Shown here: positions 36,068-44,408 of the stretch, piece after piece | How positions within the stretch are numbered: the stretch's first letter is position 1 | Layout: every line of letters starts with the position of its first letter | DNA from: Flaviramulus multivorans | Lineage (GTDB): Bacteria; Bacteroidota; Bacteroidia; Flavobacteriales; Flavobacteriaceae | NCBI RefSeq assembly: GCF_021728415.1 | Contig: NZ_JAKKDV010000004.1 | Coordinates: forward strand, 124,001-188,000 | Direction: 5' to 3' | DNA length: 64,000 bases | Notes under the pieces: generated by a model | What the model saw: only the letters and a program-made list of their open reading frames with translations | Told to the model about the DNA's origin: nothing | The model's database searches: none | Position numbers and translations under genes: made by a program

Positions 36068-36092
36068 GCCAACAACGTATATAAAATTGCTC
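36068..36092 (+). repeat. attC-like junction repeat, copy 2
   Basis: GCCAACAACGTATATAAAAT followed by TGCTC; 17 nt behind the stop of the NTF2-like gene and 28 nt before the next start. Confidence 0.55.
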
Positions 36093-36120
36093 AAACATTC
36101 AGTTAACAATTTTCAAAACT

Positions 36121-36462
36121 ATGTCAAAACATTATAAGGAAAAAGCACTTTTAGCAACCACTTATAAAATTGAAAAAGTTAAAAAACAATCTGGTTACTT
36201 TAAAAGCAATATAAACAAAGTTATCATACTAGCCGCATTGTTTTCCTTCTTAGCACCGTTTTACAGCAATGAAAATGGAAAATCAATGAAAGATTTATTA
36301 GAAATATCTTATACCGAATCGGTCGTTTTTGCATTTATAGTAGTTTCGTCATTCTGTCTTATTGGACATGTAGTTTGGACAATTCAAGATAAATCGCGTT
36401 TAAAGGAATTAATGAAAAGAAAAAAAGAATTAGAAGAGGATATAAAGTCATATGATTTATAA
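36121..36462 (+). CDS. small membrane protein of unknown function
   Basis: A 113-residue protein with two transmembrane helices at about 36-50 (VIILAALFSFLAPFY) and 70-90 (SVVFAFIVVSSFCLIGHVVW) and a charged C-terminal coiled-coil-like tail (SRLKELMKRKKELEEDIKSY). No signal peptide and no recognised family. It lies between attC-like copies 2 and 3 as a one-gene unit. Confidence 0.65.
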   Translation: MSKHYKEKALLATTYKIEKVKKQSGYFKSNINKVIILAALFSFLAPFYSNENGKSMKDLLEISYTESVVFAFIVVSSFCLIGHVVWTIQDKSRLKELMKRKKELEEDIKSYDL

Positions 36463-36470
36463 AAACTACA

Positions 36471-36498
36471 GCTAACAACGTATATAAAAAATTGCTAC
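36471..36498 (+). repeat. attC-like junction repeat, copy 3
   Basis: GCTAACAACGTATATAAAAA followed by ATTGCTAC; begins 8 nt behind the stop of the membrane protein gene. Confidence 0.55.
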
Positions 36499-36590
36499 TT
36501 TTATATTAACAATGTGAGTTGCATTGTTTACATGCATAATACCTTTGCATTTATTATGGTGTAATTTTTAGAAACACTAATTATATAAAA

Positions 36591-37373
36591 ATGAAAATTA
36601 CAGCTCTTTTAAAAACAACTTGCGCTGTGATACTATTTTTGACAACAACAGTGGTATTAGCACAAGATTCAATCAAAATAATTGAATCACTGCCTAGTAA
36701 TTCGGAAAAATTAAATGTAATCCTGCCTAAAGCCTATTGGTTCAATAAATACAAAATAATTTTAGAAAATTACGGCGTCGCAAAAATAAAAGAAGGTATA
36801 AGCTCAACTTCAACCAACAACATAAACGGAGTAACTTATGCTGAAACAAAACAAAAAATCTCCGTTGTTTTAACCGATTCAGAAAATAACACTTCCCATT
36901 TACAAGCACGAACAGTTCAAAATGGTGAATTTGTTGTAAAAGAAGATATCTTGTTGAACAGAGTATTAAATATTGGAATTGAGGGCGAAGAAATACAAAG
37001 CATGATCTTTTATCCTAAAACATTAATTGGCACCATCACAACCAATATAAATAATTCTGAAAATTGGAATTTTAATATAAAAGTATTCGATTTAAAAGTA
37101 AGAAATCCAAGAGACTATTTGTTTACTGAAATTGGTAGTCTTAACAACGGGGTTCGAACTATAAGTATAATTCGAACAAATTTGGATAGTAACAGCAATA
37201 TAGATGTAAAAAATGATATCTCTAAAGGCGCACTCTTTTATGAGTTTTTGGAAAATGGAATATCATTAGGCGCTGTTACATCTTATGATGAAAGTTCAAT
37301 CTGGTTTAAACCTGGGTTAGATTCCATTACCAAATTAATTTTATGTACAGCTATGCTATCCATTGAATTTTAA
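36591..37373 (+). CDS. secreted protein of unknown function
   Basis: A 260-residue protein with signal peptide ending TVVLAQ. The mature part is rich in short strands and Asn/Ser turns (NGVTYAETKQKISVVLTDSENNTSHLQARTVQ, VFDLKVRNPRDYLFTEIGSL), suggesting a soluble beta protein. No domain recognised. It is preceded by attC-like copy 3. Confidence 0.65.
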   Translation: MKITALLKTTCAVILFLTTTVVLAQDSIKIIESLPSNSEKLNVILPKAYWFNKYKIILENYGVAKIKEGISSTSTNNINGVTYAETKQKISVVLTDSENNTSHLQARTVQNGEFVVKEDILLNRVLNIGIEGEEIQSMIFYPKTLIGTITTNINNSENWNFNIKVFDLKVRNPRDYLFTEIGSLNNGVRTISIIRTNLDSNSNIDVKNDISKGALFYEFLENGISLGAVTSYDESSIWFKPGLDSITKLILCTAMLSIEF

Positions 37374-37414
37374 TTCAATCAAAACAGAATATTAAATTTA
37401 AAACAATTAGCGCA

Positions 37415-37828
37415 ATGACTATGATTACTGTTGAAACCACAATTAAAGCACCCATTGAAAAGGTTTGGGAATTTTGGACTAAACCAGAACACATTACCAA
37501 TTGGAATTTTGCTTCAGATGACTGGTGTTGCCCTTCGGCAACCAACGATTTAAGACCGGATGGAAAATTTGTATGGAGAATGGAGGCAAAAGACGGAAGT
37601 ATGGGTTTCGATTTTAATGGTATATATAACCAAATTGAAAAGCACAAATTCATCTCTTATACAATGGAGGATGGGCGCAACGTAGAAATAGAATTTAAAG
37701 CAGAAGGCGACAACATAAAATTGACAGAATCGTTTGAACCTGAAACAACGAACCCAGTTGAAATGCAAAGAGCGGGTTGGCAAGCAATTCTGGAAAACTT
37801 TAAAAAACTTGTTGAATCGTCAAAATAA
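37415..37828 (+). CDS. SRPBCC-fold protein (AHSA1-like)
   Basis: A 137-residue single START/SRPBCC domain: ITVETTIKAPIEKVWEFWTKPEHITNWNFASDDWCCP at the N-terminus, then DLRPDGKFVWRMEAKDGSMGFDFNGIYNQIE and the long C-terminal helix QRAGWQAILENFKKLVES. This is the 'activator of Hsp90 ATPase 1-like' subgroup, which binds hydrophobic ligands; the ligand is unknown. ATG 37415 gives the same spacing to ITVET as the relatives I remember, though ATG 37421 is possible. Confidence 0.88.
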   Translation: MTMITVETTIKAPIEKVWEFWTKPEHITNWNFASDDWCCPSATNDLRPDGKFVWRMEAKDGSMGFDFNGIYNQIEKHKFISYTMEDGRNVEIEFKAEGDNIKLTESFEPETTNPVEMQRAGWQAILENFKKLVESSK

Positions 37829-37945
37829 AAAAACGGCGAACAAAGAAAGTGTCGTGTAAACTTTAACATTAGCCAAAGACTTTTATAAAAACTTTAAGAG
37901 TATTTCGCCTTAACTTTAAAAGATTAAAAACTTAAAAATTTCAAC

Positions 37946-38473
37946 ATGAAAAAATCAACATTTTTAACAACCTTAGCTTTTGCTTTAGTAATGCTTTTAT
38001 CTGTAAATGTACACGCGCAAAAGTTTTCGAATTTAGATAAAAGTCCGTTAGACATTGCTTACTACAAAACCGATAGAAATGCACCGCCAATGGTAAAAGT
38101 TATTTATAGCAGACCACAACTTAATGGAAGAGAGTTAAGTAAACTTGCACCAAACGGAAAAGTTTGGAGAACAGGCGCTAACGAGGCAACCGAAATTAAA
38201 TTTTACCAAGACACGAATTTTGGTGGTAAGCCTGTAAAAGCCGGAACCTATTCGTTATTTACCATTCCTGGTGAAACCGAATGGACCGTCATTTTAAATA
38301 AAGATTTAGATGTTTGGGGAGCTTACAGCTATAACGAAGCTAATGATGTGGTGAGAGTTAAAGCACCTGTGAGTAAAGGAGATTCTGTTGATGCGTTTTC
38401 AATCGCTTTTTCTGATGGCAACATGTATTTAGCTTGGGGTACAGATAGGGTGAATGTATCAGTTAGCAAATAA
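37946..38473 (+). CDS. DUF2911 secreted protein
   Basis: A 175-residue exported protein, signal peptide ending NVHAQ. DUF2911 features are LDKSPLDIAYY, VIYSRPQLNGRELSKLAPNGKVWRTGANEATEIKF, GTYSLFTIPGETEWTVILNKDLDVWGAYSYN and the closing MYLAWGTDRVNV. The family is common in Bacteroidota; function is unknown. A terminator shared with queE follows. Confidence 0.9.
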   Translation: MKKSTFLTTLAFALVMLLSVNVHAQKFSNLDKSPLDIAYYKTDRNAPPMVKVIYSRPQLNGRELSKLAPNGKVWRTGANEATEIKFYQDTNFGGKPVKAGTYSLFTIPGETEWTVILNKDLDVWGAYSYNEANDVVRVKAPVSKGDSVDAFSIAFSDGNMYLAWGTDRVNVSVSK

Positions 38474-38490
38474 TAGTTTACTTTAATAAA

Positions 38491-38524
38491 CAAAAAAGCC
38501 TTGAGATATTAAGGCTTTTTTTAT
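38491..38524. terminator. bidirectional terminator between DUF2911 gene and queE
   Basis: Stem AAAAAGCCTT / AAGGCTTTTT with loop GAGATATT, A-run on the left and T-run on the right. Confidence 0.85.
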
Positions 38525-39153
38525 TAGGGTATATTTAAATATTTGTGAGTTTGTAATGATACTTTCCATTTAGGATTCTTCATAACATAATCTACAATTT
38601 CTGGTATAACTTTATCCCGTTTGCTCCACTCGGGTTGTAAGTATAAAATACAATCTTTATTAACTTTTGCGGCTTGTTCTTCAGCAAAACGAAAATCGTC
38701 TTTATTATAAATAATCATTTTAAGTTCGTTGGCAACTGCATAAATTTCTTCGGTAGGAAGTTTCATTTTTTTGGGTGATAAACAAATCCAATCCCAAACA
38801 CCTGTTAATTTATAAGCTCCTGAGGTTTCAATATGTATTTGTAAGCCTTCAGCTTTTAGTTTGTTAGTTAAAAGCGTCATATCCCAGGTTAATGGTTCGC
38901 CTCCAGTTACTACAATTGTATCGCTATATTTTTTAGCGTTTTGAACAATTATATTGGTTTCAGTAGGTGGATGCAATTCAGCATTCCAACTTTCTTTAAC
39001 ATCACACCAATGGCATCCTACATCGCAACCGCCTATACGAATAAAATAGGCTGCAGTTCCTTTGTGATAGCCTTCTCCCTGTATCGTATAAAACTCTTCC
39101 ATTAAGGGTAACATCTCCCCTTTATCAACCAATAATTGCGTCTCTTTTTTCAT
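38524..39153 (-). CDS. queE: 7-carboxy-7-deazaguanine synthase
   Basis: QueE is a radical SAM enzyme that contracts carboxytetrahydropterin to 7-carboxy-7-deazaguanine in queuosine synthesis. The 209-residue protein begins with EEFYTIQGEGYHKGTAAYFIRIGGCDVGCHWCD, which holds the substrate motif and the CxxxCxxC cluster site; VVTGGEPLTW is the second radical-SAM strand. ATG 39153 was chosen over an in-frame TTG at 39162, which lies inside the promoter region. The -7 box ends 6 nt before the ATG. No other queuosine gene is adjacent. Confidence 0.95.
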   Translation of the reverse strand: MKKETQLLVDKGEMLPLMEEFYTIQGEGYHKGTAAYFIRIGGCDVGCHWCDVKESWNAELHPPTETNIIVQNAKKYSDTIVVTGGEPLTWDMTLLTNKLKAEGLQIHIETSGAYKLTGVWDWICLSPKKMKLPTEEIYAVANELKMIIYNKDDFRFAEEQAAKVNKDCILYLQPEWSKRDKVIPEIVDYVMKNPKWKVSLQTHKYLNIP

Positions 39154-39159
39154 AGTTTG

Positions 39160-39167
39160 CAAAGATA
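39160..39167 (-). promoter_or_regulatory. -7 box of queE
   Basis: TATCTTTG on minus, exact TAnnTTTG match, 6 nt ahead of the queE ATG; predicts a leaderless or nearly leaderless mRNA. Confidence 0.55.
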
Positions 39168-39267
39168 CATATTACTGGTGTTATTTCTTTATATTTTGTT
39201 TTTCAATTCAATTTACTTAACTTCACATTGGATTAGTTAGTTGTAAATTGTTTTCGTTCTCTCTCAA

Positions 39268-39978
39268 ATGAAAAAAACTTTATTTTTGATGCTAATATTA
39301 TGCATGCATAATATTGGATTTGCCCAAGTAGGCATAGGTACCACGTCTCCAGATCAGTCATCTATGCTAGATATCCAAGCCACTAACAAAGGCATACTTA
39401 TTCCTCGGTTAACCACAGTTCAAAGAAATACAATTATAGATCCAGCAACTGGTTTGCTTATATTTAATACGACATCTAATGCATTTGAATACAATTCTGG
39501 TATTCCGGCATCACCAATTTGGAGCCAAATAAATACTGCCTCATCCACATATATGGGTAAGTTTATTATTTCTGGCACAGGTAGTCAAACTATTACAGGG
39601 CTCCCTTTTCGACCTACTGCCATCAAGTTTTCAGCTTATGCTAATGTAGAGTCTTATAATATTAATGCCGATAATGGCGTAGGAAATAACAATAACACCT
39701 TTCAAAATACATTTGGAGGCATGAATGGTTATGCCACCAACTACAGCGGTTCCATACAACAGCAAGTTATTTTTAACGGAGGTAATGGCAACTCGATAAA
39801 TGATATTTCTAGATATGCATCGGATACAAGAGCAATTGGTATTAGGTATGCCAACCAGAATGGTGACAATTTAGGTTTAACCGCTGCTGCTATTACAAGT
39901 TTTAATGTTGATGGATTTACTATTAACGTAACAAATCATACTGAAAATATCGTTGTTATATATGAAGCATTTAAATAA
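39268..39978 (+). CDS. secreted tail-fibre-like surface protein, tandem copy 1
   Basis: A 236-residue exported protein (signal peptide ending NIGFAQ). The first mature segment VGIGTTSPDQSSMLDIQA, followed by GILIPRLTT and GLLIFNTTSNAFEYNSG, is the 'VGIGTTxP' start shared by many Bacteroidota surface proteins and phage tail-fibre or collar proteins. The C-terminal 130 residues are Asn/Gly/Ser-rich and unlike those of the next gene. No type IX C-terminal sorting domain was seen. Confidence 0.8.
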   Translation: MKKTLFLMLILCMHNIGFAQVGIGTTSPDQSSMLDIQATNKGILIPRLTTVQRNTIIDPATGLLIFNTTSNAFEYNSGIPASPIWSQINTASSTYMGKFIISGTGSQTITGLPFRPTAIKFSAYANVESYNINADNGVGNNNNTFQNTFGGMNGYATNYSGSIQQQVIFNGGNGNSINDISRYASDTRAIGIRYANQNGDNLGLTAAAITSFNVDGFTINVTNHTENIVVIYEAFK

Positions 39979-40100
39979 CATTTTTTGTAAATTATTGAAA
40001 ATCTAGCTCCTATTAGTAGGCATATTTTGAATTACAAGGTTGTTTTGATAACTTCGTACCAGATTATTATTAATTGTAAATTGTTTTCATTCTCTCTCAA

Positions 40101-40823
40101 ATGAAAAAAACTCTCTATTTAATGCTAATATTATGCATGCATAATATTGGATTTACCCAAGTAGGTATTGGCACTACAAACCCAGACCCTTCATCTATTT
40201 TACATGTAGAATCTACCGACAAAGGTGTTCTTATACCCCGATTAACCACACTTCAAATAGCGGCAATTACCAATCCTGCTCATGGCTTAATGGTTTTTAA
40301 TACTGATACTGACGAATTTGTATTTAATATTGGAACCACTCTATCTCCAATCTGGAATGAGATTTCTGAAACGGCTTCGGTAAAATACAGTAATCTTGAT
40401 ACCACATCAAACCTTAATGCTGCTGCTTACACCAACGCCCCAATCTTGGGAACGCTAGATTGGAATGATGATTTAACCTTATATACTGTTGTAGGTAATA
40501 CAATAACTATTAATAGAACAGGTAGGTATAGAATAATTGTTAACATGGCGTATACCGTACCCACCATTGGAGGAAATACAGACCAAAGAGTTTCTGTTGA
40601 AGCACAAATAGCTATTAATGGCACGCCAACTGGCTCCATTGCCAACACCGGGTATGTTAGACATGCAAATAATCATAGGGAAGCATCATTACATATCAAT
40701 GAAGTGTTTAATATTGTTGCAGGTCAATCTTTAAGTGTACAAACTATACGAGGAGGCAATTCAGCGCCTGCTGTTTTCAGAAGCATAGGCACTTCAAATA
40801 TTTATATTCAAAAAATAAAATAG
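40101..40823 (+). CDS. secreted tail-fibre-like surface protein, tandem copy 2
   Basis: A 240-residue paralogue of the preceding gene. The signal peptide, VGIGTTNPDPSSILHVES, GVLIPRLTT and GLMVFNTDTDEFVFNIG match copy 1 closely; the C-terminal half is different, looks like a TNF/C1q-type jelly roll (TITINRTGRYRIIVNMAYTVP, RVSVEAQIAINGTP, HINEVFNIVAGQSLSVQTIRGG) and ends with IYIQKIK. About 35 nt upstream of the start are also duplicated from copy 1, so a block including regulatory DNA was copied and the ends then diverged. Confidence 0.8.
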   Translation: MKKTLYLMLILCMHNIGFTQVGIGTTNPDPSSILHVESTDKGVLIPRLTTLQIAAITNPAHGLMVFNTDTDEFVFNIGTTLSPIWNEISETASVKYSNLDTTSNLNAAAYTNAPILGTLDWNDDLTLYTVVGNTITINRTGRYRIIVNMAYTVPTIGGNTDQRVSVEAQIAINGTPTGSIANTGYVRHANNHREASLHINEVFNIVAGQSLSVQTIRGGNSAPAVFRSIGTSNIYIQKIK

Positions 40824-40889
40824 CACTTTACTAAAAGCATTTTTTTTCTTCCTTATTTTTCCTGTATTTTTATACAAATTTTAGTTTGT

Positions 40890-42434
40890 ATGGATAGAAA
40901 GGAAACCTTTTTTAATTATATCGTTGAAGGAAACACAACTAAAGGTGATTTTATTCCTGTTGGTGCTGCCATGTTAGATGGTGAAACCGTTACAGGTGCG
41001 CACGTTAAAATACCTTTAAAAACCCTAAACCGTCATGGTTTAATTGCAGGCGCCACGGGTACCGGAAAAACGAAATCATTGCAAGTTTTAGCCGAAAATT
41101 TAAGCGATAAAGGTATTCCAGTATTGCTCATGGATATTAAAGGCGATTTAAGTGGGCTAGCACAACCAAGCCCTGGACATCCAAAAATTGATGAACGTCA
41201 TGCCAAAATAGGACTCCCTTTTGAACCTAAATCGTTTCCTGTTGAAATATTAACATTATCCGAACAAGATGGTGTACGTTTAAGAGCCACTGTTAGCGAG
41301 TTTGGTCCCGTGTTACTATCTAGGATTTTAGATTTATCTGAAGCTCAATCTGGTGTAGTTGCTGTTATATTTCAATATTGTGATGACAACAAATTACCTA
41401 TTTTAGATTTAAAAGATTTTAAAAAAATATTGCAATATGCCACGCAAGAAGGAAAGGCAGAATTTGATGAAGCTTATGGCAGAATTTCAACAGCGTCAAC
41501 AGGTGCTATTTTGCGTAAAGTGGTAGAATTGGAGCAACAAGGGGCTGATTTGTTCTTTGGTGAAACCTCTTTTGATGTTGATGATTTATTAAGAATTGAT
41601 AAAGATGGCAGAGGTTATATAAATATTATAAGACTCACCGATATTCAAGATAGACCGAAATTGTTTTCCACCTTTATGTTGAGTTTATTAGCTGAAATAT
41701 ATTCCACATTTCCAGAACAGGGTGATAGTGATAGACCGGAGCTTATCATCTTTATTGATGAAGCTCATTTAATTTTTAATGAAGCCTCAAAAGCTTTATT
41801 AAACCAAATTGAAAGTATTGTAAAGCTTATCCGAAGCAAGGGTGTTGGTTTGTATTTTGTAACCCAAAACCCTACGGATGTTCCTGAAGCTGTTTTGGGA
41901 CAATTGGGATTAAAAATTCAGCATGCTTTAAGAGCATTTACTGCGAAAGACAGAAAAGCCATTAAACTTACTGCACAAAATTATCCAGATTCTGAATATT
42001 ACGACACAACCGAAGTTTTAACATCTTTAGGTATTGGTGAAGCTCTAGTTTCTGCCCTTGATGAAAAAGGTAGACCCACACCATTAGCTGCCACCATGAT
42101 GCGAGCTCCTATGAGCCGTATGGATATTTTAACAGATGGAGAATTAAGTTCATTGCTTTCAAATTCTAAAATGGTGAAAAAGTATAATGAGACCATTGAT
42201 AGGGAAAGCGCTTATGAAATGCTTAATGAGAAAATTGAAAAAGCTCAAGAAGAAGAAGAAGCCAAAGAAAAAGCTCGCAAAGAAAATGAAGCTTTGAAAA
42301 AAGCGGAATCAAAAAAGCGAACTACAAGTTCAAGGAGTAGAAGTACTCGTATGAATCCGGTAGTTAAAGTACTAACCAGTGCTACTTTTATTCGTAGCGT
42401 TTTTGGTATTTTAACCAAGGTAATGAAGAAATAA
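40890..42434 (+). CDS. HerA-like helicase/ATPase (DUF853)
   Basis: A 514-residue P-loop ATPase of the HerA-HP/DUF853 type. Walker A is GATGTGKTKSLQ (about residues 53-64), Walker B is LIIFIDEAHLIF, and VTQNPTDVPEAVLGQLGLKIQHALRAFTAKDRKAIK is the family's C-terminal ATPase segment. The tail (about 440-480) is a charged coiled coil followed by a basic Ser/Arg patch. HerA relatives move along DNA in end processing, but no NurA nuclease is nearby, so the role here is open. A palindrome overlaps the start codon. Confidence 0.92.
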   Translation: MDRKETFFNYIVEGNTTKGDFIPVGAAMLDGETVTGAHVKIPLKTLNRHGLIAGATGTGKTKSLQVLAENLSDKGIPVLLMDIKGDLSGLAQPSPGHPKIDERHAKIGLPFEPKSFPVEILTLSEQDGVRLRATVSEFGPVLLSRILDLSEAQSGVVAVIFQYCDDNKLPILDLKDFKKILQYATQEGKAEFDEAYGRISTASTGAILRKVVELEQQGADLFFGETSFDVDDLLRIDKDGRGYINIIRLTDIQDRPKLFSTFMLSLLAEIYSTFPEQGDSDRPELIIFIDEAHLIFNEASKALLNQIESIVKLIRSKGVGLYFVTQNPTDVPEAVLGQLGLKIQHALRAFTAKDRKAIKLTAQNYPDSEYYDTTEVLTSLGIGEALVSALDEKGRPTPLAATMMRAPMSRMDILTDGELSSLLSNSKMVKKYNETIDRESAYEMLNEKIEKAQEEEEAKEKARKENEALKKAESKKRTTSSRSRSTRMNPVVKVLTSATFIRSVFGILTKVMKK

Positions 42435-42482
42435 ATTCGAAATAATTCCTCAAATAAATAATTTAATTAATAACTTAATTTA

Positions 42483-43040
42483 ATGCGACATTCATTTCTA
42501 GGTTTAATAGCGTTAACCTTACTATTTTTTTGCTGTAAAAAAGAACAAAATCCTTTTGAGGTTGGCAAACATCACATTGGTTTATTAACCGATTCTACTC
42601 AAGTAAAAGATTTAGAAATCATTTTTTCAAATGACTCTATCTCTACTTTTATCAGTGGTGATGAGTTTACTGGAAGTAAAAACAATATTGATGTTTTTGA
42701 AAAGGGTGGTAAAAAACTATTGGTTTTAACACCACAAAATTCACTTGACTCCACATCGGTAATTGAAAGTGTTCAAATCATAGATCCACGATATAAAACA
42801 GCCAAAAGCATTTCAACTTTGAGTACCTTTAAAGATATTTCAACTGCTTATAAAATTTCTAAAATTAATAACTTAATTAATTCAATTGTTATTAATGTTA
42901 ACGAAATAAACGCTAGTTTCGCTATCGATAAGAAAGAGCTTCCAGCGAATTTGAGATTTGACATGAATTTAAAAATTGAAGAAACTCATATTCCTGATAA
43001 TGCTAAGATTAAATATTTCTTTATAAACTGGAATGATTAA
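42483..43040 (+). CDS. lipoprotein of unknown function
   Basis: A 185-residue lipoprotein with signal sequence ending LLFFCC; either Cys18 or Cys19 could be lipidated. The mature part shows FEVGKHHIGLLTDSTQVKDLEIIF, an Asp/Ser-rich beta-type region and no recognised domain. It lies 12 nt ahead of the YitT gene, which points to cotranscription. Confidence 0.7.
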   Translation: MRHSFLGLIALTLLFFCCKKEQNPFEVGKHHIGLLTDSTQVKDLEIIFSNDSISTFISGDEFTGSKNNIDVFEKGGKKLLVLTPQNSLDSTSVIESVQIIDPRYKTAKSISTLSTFKDISTAYKISKINNLINSIVINVNEINASFAIDKKELPANLRFDMNLKIEETHIPDNAKIKYFFINWND

Positions 43041-43052
43041 AAATTAAATAAC

Positions 43053-44036
43053 ATGAATCCATTTTTTGCAAAGGTATTAGTTGACATTGCTCGCAACCGT
43101 ATAAAAGCAAAGCAAAAAAGCAATAAACCTATTAGCAAAAAACAAATTGTTCCTTTAGTAAGAAAATTTCAAGTCGAAATAGCACATGCCGTAAAGGAAT
43201 ACATCTTTATTATAATTGGGGTATTTTCAGCAGGCTTTGGATTAAAAGGATTTTTATTACCAAATCATTTTATCGATGGTGGCGCAACTGGTATTTCATT
43301 ATTACTACAGCATACTTTATCGTTAAATTTAGGGCTATTATTAGTTGTAATAAACCTGCCTTTTTTAATATTAGCTTCAAGAACCATTGGTAATAAATTT
43401 GCAATAAGAAGTATTGCAGCCATAACGCTATTGGCTTTTGTAGTGCACTTTGTAGATTACCCAACAATTACAGATGATAAATTACTAATTGCAATTTTTG
43501 GTGGATTCTTTTTAGGTTTGGGAATAGGAATGTCTATGCGAGGTGGCAGTGTAATAGATGGCACTGAGGTTTTAGCCATTTTTTTAAGCAGAAAATTGTC
43601 TTTAACCATTGGTGATGTATTATTTCTCATTAACATTTTAATATTTTCAGTTGGTGCTTATATTCTATCTGTCGAAACGGCACTATACGCGATTTTAACT
43701 TATTTAGCGGCAGCAAAAACAGTGGATTTTGTTGTTGATGGTGTTGAAGAATATGTTGGCGTTACCATCATATCAAATAAACATGATGAATTACGGTTTA
43801 TGATCACACAAAAACTAAGACGCGCATGCACTATTTATGCCGGAAAAGGTGGTTTTGGCTCAAGTGGCGACAGTTATGATAAGGATATTATTTACACTGT
43901 TATTACTCGATTAGAAATTGCAAAACTTCAAACTGAAATTGATAAAATTGACAAAAATGCATTTATAATCATGGGTGTGGTTAAAGATTTAAAAGGAGGA
44001 ATGATCAAGAAAAAACCTATGAAAGACAACCATTAA
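43053..44036 (+). CDS. YitT family membrane protein
   Basis: A 327-residue protein with a basic N-terminal extension of about 45 residues, five to six transmembrane helices (KEYIFIIIGVFSAGFGLKGF, GGATGISLLLQH, FLGLGIGMSMRGGSVIDGTEVLAI) and a C-terminal soluble DUF2179 domain (about 230-320, GVTIISNKHDELRFMITQKLRRACTIY...). YitT proteins are widespread putative transporters without a settled substrate. The N-terminal extension is longer than in Firmicutes members. The cupin gene starts 3 nt later. Confidence 0.92.
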   Translation: MNPFFAKVLVDIARNRIKAKQKSNKPISKKQIVPLVRKFQVEIAHAVKEYIFIIIGVFSAGFGLKGFLLPNHFIDGGATGISLLLQHTLSLNLGLLLVVINLPFLILASRTIGNKFAIRSIAAITLLAFVVHFVDYPTITDDKLLIAIFGGFFLGLGIGMSMRGGSVIDGTEVLAIFLSRKLSLTIGDVLFLINILIFSVGAYILSVETALYAILTYLAAAKTVDFVVDGVEEYVGVTIISNKHDELRFMITQKLRRACTIYAGKGGFGSSGDSYDKDIIYTVITRLEIAKLQTEIDKIDKNAFIIMGVVKDLKGGMIKKKPMKDNH

Positions 44037-44039
44037 AAT

Positions 44040-44408
44040 ATGTCTCAAAAAAAATACAATATTCAAAATAACCCGTTTGTAGTACCTACCGATGATGGTA
44101 AAACAATAAAAGAGCATTTTGGTTTGGCTAGTGACGGAAATTCACAAATAAGTATTGCCCACATGAAAGCTCCTGCAGGCTGGAGCGAACCTTTTCAAAC
44201 ACCAGAATTTGATGAATTTACATTCATTATTAAAGGAAGAAAACAATTTATAATCGAAGGTGAAACTGTCGTTTTAGAGGCAGGTCAATCCATTAAAATT
44301 GAAAAAAATACACGTATACAATATTCCAATCCGTTTACAGAAGTATGCGAATATATTGCCATTTGCACGCCAGCCTTTTCTATGGATTTAGTAAACAGAG
44401 AAGCCTAA
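44040..44408 (+). CDS. cupin domain protein
   Basis: A 122-residue single cupin barrel: SIAHMKAPAGWSEPFQTPEFDEFTFIIKGRKQFIIEGETVVLEAGQSIKIEKNTRIQYSNP. The usual metal-binding cupin motif G(X)5HXH is not present; glutamate/aspartate and Thr occupy that place, so a metal enzyme is doubtful and a ligand-binding role more likely. It abuts the hydrolase gene at both ends of a tight plus-strand run. Confidence 0.85.
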   Translation: MSQKKYNIQNNPFVVPTDDGKTIKEHFGLASDGNSQISIAHMKAPAGWSEPFQTPEFDEFTFIIKGRKQFIIEGETVVLEAGQSIKIEKNTRIQYSNPFTEVCEYIAICTPAFSMDLVNREA

